A DNA stretch of 64,000 bases from Kryptolebias marmoratus (Eukaryota; Chordata; Actinopteri; Cyprinodontiformes; Rivulidae), in contig NC_051445.1 of the NCBI RefSeq assembly GCF_001649575.2, positions 29,854,146-29,918,145 on the forward strand, read 5' to 3'. Shown here piece by piece: positions 48,801 through 54,800 of the stretch. The notes beneath the pieces were generated by a model. It saw only the letters and a list, made by a program, of their open reading frames with translations, did not search any database and was not told where the DNA came from. The position numbers and the translations under genes were made by a program. How positions within the stretch are numbered: position 1 is the first letter of the stretch; each line of letters opens with the position of its first letter.

Positions 48801-51800
48801 CCCAGCTGGGCCATTCCTACTAAATGGTTCCTTAGGAGTCCCCATTCCATAATGTGGTATGTTTTGTGTAAAGTTGGACGAATATTTATTTTAATAATCT
48901 CATCTTATATGTTTGACTTCCCTCTACCATAAAACACAACAATATGTATGCAAGATGAATTTATTTAAAACAAAAATCTGATTTTAAATGCAACTTGGGT
49001 TTACTGCCATGTCCCCATTCATTTAAATTATAAAATAGAAATTTTGTACCTGAGTCAACCGTCCACCCTGTTACTCTAAGATACCCTTCAATCCACCCTC
49101 CCTCCAAACCACTTCTTTAGTCTCATGAATCAGACATTTTTGGAGGGAAAACATCTACAAGAAGCAGGATTAGTATCACTATTTATTTTAACCTCTGTGT
49201 TTTAGAATGGTTCTTTGATGTGGTAAAGCATAACATGTCCACTCTGTTACCCTTATTCTTATTTAGATTGAAAACTGATACTTTTTGTAGTTTTAAAAGG
49301 TATTGCTTGTAAATACATTACAAATTTTTCTCAGAGGTCAGAGGTGTTAGATTGTTTTTCGTTATAGGACTAGTAATGTCTGAATTTAGATGAAAATGTT
49401 CCCACTGTTATTGTCCACCCTGTTCCACATTTAATTAATAACAGGGTGGCCGTGTAACAGGGTGGACTTGAGAGGGCCAGAAAAGTTTGTTTCCTCCATA
49501 AATTCTCATTTACAGCTATTTTTATGATAAATTTGTCTGTCATTTACAGTTTTCAAAAATATATACTTCCTTGTTTGAATTAAATGTTGGGCTGTTCACT
49601 GATATGTCCACCCTGTTACATCCTGTCCCCCCGTTACATATGTTTTTTATAATAATTGAATAAAAACAACAAGGATTCTAGTTTGTTTTGTGAATACAGA
49701 CTGAATAAATTACATATATCAATCAATAAAAAATAAAGCAAAGTTATTTCATTTCAAAGGCTTTTTATTCTGAAAGGGATGAGTTGAAATTATATTGTGA
49801 CTTCATAGGAACAAATCTCTTTTCAAGATAATTTAGTTTATGAATACTGCTTTTAAAAAGTAATTTAAAAAGGAAAATTAGGGACAGGTCAGTTCTCGGA
49901 ATATGCAACTTTTGAACAATTATCTTTTCAAAACACTAACTAATTACAGATTAAGTATGTTCTGTAACAGGGTGGATATTTGATCCTTCTCAAGTGCAAA
50001 GAATTTGATAAAAAGCAGGACAGCATAATATCCTAAGCTTGATCAATATAATTTTCTCGTAGTCTAACAAGCCATTCATCAGATTAAAGAATAACATTAA
50101 GAAAAAAAATAATGCAAAGTTACCATGGTCAAATGGCAACAAATAGTAGAAATGACCCAGCTGTGTTTGACAAATTCAAGCCACTGACTCTGACCCTTTT
50201 AGAGGATGTAGTTGAACACATTAAGCCATCAGGTTTCCCAAGTGATCTTGTGCCCTCCCCCCACATTTTTCAAGAAGACTTCCCCAGCATGAGGCAGTTA
50301 GTCCTTGCTGTTATTAACAGTAGTCTGTTTTCAGATGCTGTCCTCATAAGTTTAAAACATGCTGAAGTGCAGCCCCTGCTTAAAAAAAACCTGTCCTCGA
50401 CCAAACAGTGTTGGCTAATTTTAAGCTGATCTCCAAGCTACGCTTTTTTTTGGAGAAAATCGTTAATGATGTCTTTTTCGGAAGAAAAAAACACATCCCA
50501 GACATTTTTCAGTCTGGTTTTAAAACTCGGCAGAGCACAAAATTGGCTTTAGCAAGGTTATTTAATTACATTCTTATGGCAAATGATTCAATTGAACATG
50601 TGGTTCTTCTACTGCTTGACCTAACCACTTCTCTTAATAAAGTGGACCACAATATTTTAGTACCTTGTCTGCAGCACCAAGTGGGTAGTTATGATACTGG
50701 TTTAGGTTCTATCTGGAAAACAAAACCATCCTCTGCTCTTCTGTCTTTTGGGCTTCCACAGGGCTCAATCATAAGTCTCTTCCTTTTTTCTCTTTATTTC
50801 CTTCTTTTGGGTTTTAATTCTCAGGAAGCACAGAATCTTTTTTCATTGCTATGCTGACAACAGTCAGATAATTATACCACTGAAAAAGAAAAATGCCCTC
50901 TCAGTTAAGCCACTGTCGTGTCCTGAAGACTGAAGCCTGGATGGCCCTAAACTTCTTGAGTTTTAACAGCAGGAAAACAAAAGTGACGGTGTTTGGTTCC
51001 AGTAGCTTCTGTGAACCTCCCCCTGTTGATTTGGGCCTTCTGGTGCTGCATATAAAGCAAATTTCTAGTTTGGGTTTTAAAATGGACAATGATTTAAAAT
51101 TAGATTGCCAGACTTGAGCAGTAGTCAATAATTCATGCCCTCATCACATCTCAGCTTGATTTCTGCAACACTCTTTACCTTGGAGTCAGCCTGTCCTTTA
51201 AACGTGTTCATTTTATCCAGAATGCTTCTGCTTGTTTTCTAATCAGTTCAGAAGGGGGAGTACATTATCCCTACTCTGGCTTTCCTCAAACATTTACTCT
51301 CTCAATCTCTTCTGGTAACAATTTAGAGTTACCAATTAACCTAACATGTATGGTTTTGGTCTGTGGGAAGAAACCAGAGTACCTGGAGAAAACCAATGCA
51401 AGCACAGAGAAATCATGTAAAGTCTGTGCAGAAAGAGCTGAGGTGGGTGGTGTTAGACAACAGCTCTAACTCCACTATTCAGCCCACAAAAACATCCATT
51501 ACTTTATTCACACTCAATTTTGAAGGACACAGAAGAGGGTGTAACAGTGTATTAGAGGTTAGAGATGTTGCCTCACAGCAAAAAGGTTGCAAGTTCGCCT
51601 CCCGCCTGAGGGCCTTTCTGTGTGAAGTTTACATTTTCTCTCTGTAGTAAAGTGGGTTTTCTCTGGTACATACACCAAAAAATGCAGGTTAGGTTAATTA
51701 GTAACTCTAAATTTTCACTAGGTATGAGTGCATGTATGAATGGTACTCTGTCTGGTTTGTCTCTTTGTCTCTATGTGGCACTGTGATGGACTTGTGACCT

Positions 51801-54800
51801 GTCCAGGGTGTACCCTGCCTCTTGCACAATGACCTGGGTCAAGGCACCAGCTCCACCACAACTGCATAGAAATGCAATGATGATGATAAGATGAGAAAAA
51901 ACTTAATGTGGAAACAAGTTATATTTGGAGCCCACATTTTGTCCTTGACAAATATGTTGAACAAAGCCATGGTCATTTGAAAAAAAAAGTTGTTCCAAGC
52001 CTTATTGCCTGGAGCAATTTTTCCTAACAACAAAAAAGGGGAAAGTGCTTTTGAAACACCTTAGGCTACATTCCCACTGCAGGCAAATGCAATCCAATTC
52101 TGATCCCCCCCAATGCAACATATCAGATTTTTTATGGCAGTGTGAACATGACAAATCTGATTTTTTTCATATCCGACCTAGGTCATTTCTGTATGTTGTA
52201 CTGAATCAGATAAATATTTGATGTTTTTCAAAGTGACTGCAGTGTGAACGTCACATCAAAGTCCACCACGCTTGGCTCCAACTCTTCATCCACACATGCC
52301 TCTGCAGCAGCCACAGCTCCAAAAAGGATCATCATTAACATTTGTGCTTTTCTTCTTCTCCATCTTCTTTTATCTTTTACCATTTGGATGTACAGTTGGC
52401 CCCGATTGGACAGCAACTTCAAAATTAATAAACACATACATACACTCACAGCATCTGTATTTACTTCCGTAAACGCAACGTGGAGTGTGACATATCTTCT
52501 TTAGCGCATGCGGGTGAATTCAGGACCTGGAGAATGTTCACACTGTAATCTGATTGAGGTTGCAGTTAAAATATATTGTGAATGATGACACAAAAAAATA
52601 GATTTGAGTAAAACAGAATTGAGCGTTAAGACATGCAGTGTGACTGTATCCTTAGAGTTCATTTGTCATAAATTAAAGTCATCACCCTGACTTCTCACCT
52701 TATGAAGACCATAAAGAGGATTGTCCTCAGCCACCTATGAACCCAGATGAGCTTTGTTTTAGACCTCCTTCAGTTTGCCTACTGACCTTGTATAGGGGTG
52801 GATGATGTTGTTGCTTACCTGGTACATTGGGCACTGTCTCATATGGAGTCCCCTGGGAACACGGTGAGAGTCATGTTCTTTGACTTCTCCAGAAAACATC
52901 AGTCAGCTGTCACTGCTGCAGAGGAAGATGGAGGTGGCTGGTGTGGACTATCACGTGTCTGTGTGAACCACTAACTACCTCACTGTGTGTCATATGTAGT
53001 GGTCTGCAGCATCAAGCTCCCCAGCAGACAGTGCTTTCACTGTTCCTTTTTGCTCTCTACATGACTTCACCTACAACTCCACCCTCTGCCATCTGCAAAA
53101 TGTTTCCAATGACACTGTCATTGTAGGCTGTGTGTTAGAGGAGAATGAGCAGGAGTATAGAGCGGTCATCTCAGACTTTGCGGTTTGATGTAAGCAAACC
53201 ACCTGATCCTGAACCCCAGTAAGGAGCTTGTAGTTGATTTCCATAGGAAACCTCCTCACACACCAGTGAACATATATGGCTCACTCAGAGGTAATGGACT
53301 CATTTAAGTACCTGGGTGTTCACCTCAACAACAAAACCTTTATGCAGTATTGCAAAATTATTATAAAAACTAGAAGCACTGAGAAAACGCAAACCTCTAT
53401 TAGGCCACAGCATGATTAAAAATAATGTGATCCAGATCATAACCTGGATCACCAACAACATTTAATTGTTTAATGGTTTTTCATGACAACCCCAGCATTT
53501 CCTGAAAATTTCATCCAAATCAGTTCATTAGTTTATATGTGAACTTGCTAACAGACAGACAAACAAATCAACGGACCTGATCAAAAACTTAACCTACTTA
53601 GCTGTAACAAAAGGGTCACATGTATGAGAATAGACATGTTTTTAACAAAGGGGCTACCTGTGACCTTGACTTTTGACCCCTTAAATCTTGAAATCAACAA
53701 GCATCATCTTTGACCCATGCGGTGTCCAGTTGTGCAGTTTGACATTTTTACATTGCACTGTTGCATAGTTAGGTGAACTGTGATGATGACCTTTGACCCC
53801 ATAACCTTGAAATCAATTGTGATTACCCTTGACCTTGTGTTTTTTTATTATATATTAATTGTATTTTAATTACTGTAAACATTGAATTTTAATTACTGTT
53901 GTGCTCATGTCATCTGCCCCAGAGACTACAGCTGAAAATTAGCTTATTTGGCTAAGCTGGCATATTTTAAGAAATGTTTATTAATGTGCACTCTCTCTGT
54001 ATAATTTAAACAAATAAACAAACAAACAAACAAAAGACCTAAAAGGTGTCCAGCTGTGCAGTTTAACATTACTGTTCTACAGCTTCAGAGATAGAGCTCA
54101 GGCTCATCTGTGACCTTGACCTTTGACCAGATCACCACCAAAATTTAATCACTTGTTCCTTGTACCATGTTTGACATTTCTGGAATATTAAAAAAAAAAT
54201 CCATTCATAATGTTTTTTAGTAATCTTGTGCACAAACACACAAACAAACAGATACTACTGAAAACATAATCTCTTTTGCAGAGGTGAAAATACATTTTGT
54301 GAAAATTTAAATTTCAATGGAAAATAAAAATATATTAAATCTAATTTGAAGAAAAAGAATTTAATTCTGATCAGTGAAAGTTAATGTACCTCTCGCTCAT
54401 CTTGGTGCAGCCACTGTTTGGGGTTGTCCTCTGTGGCCAGAAAGGCAATGAGATCCAGTGCAGTCAGGCGGGTTTGTCTTCGTGATGATACAAAAATCAG
54501 CACTGGCTTGGCCGGTGAGTGACTGCGTATTGCTGCAAAGAGACCAACAATTGCTTTATAAACTTTTTGTGTTTTTAAAGTGTGATAACACTGTTAGAAA
54601 ACTTATCATTAAAAGAGAAATGTATGAATTTTTATAGAAATCATTATAGCTTTTATGTCTAATTTTCTTTATGATTATATTAAAACTTTTTTTTACAAAC
54701 AAATACTTAAGCCGGGCAATGATGAAATCAAATTCAGAAAACTTTGTATTTCTGGTCCTAATCTAAATTCATGCGACACTTAGAGGAGAACATATGCCAA

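Noticed and set aside
49436..49470. Resemblance of TAACAGGGTGG to a homing endonuclease site
   Set aside because: Only about nine bases match, and no homing endonuclease or intein is present; treated as chance.
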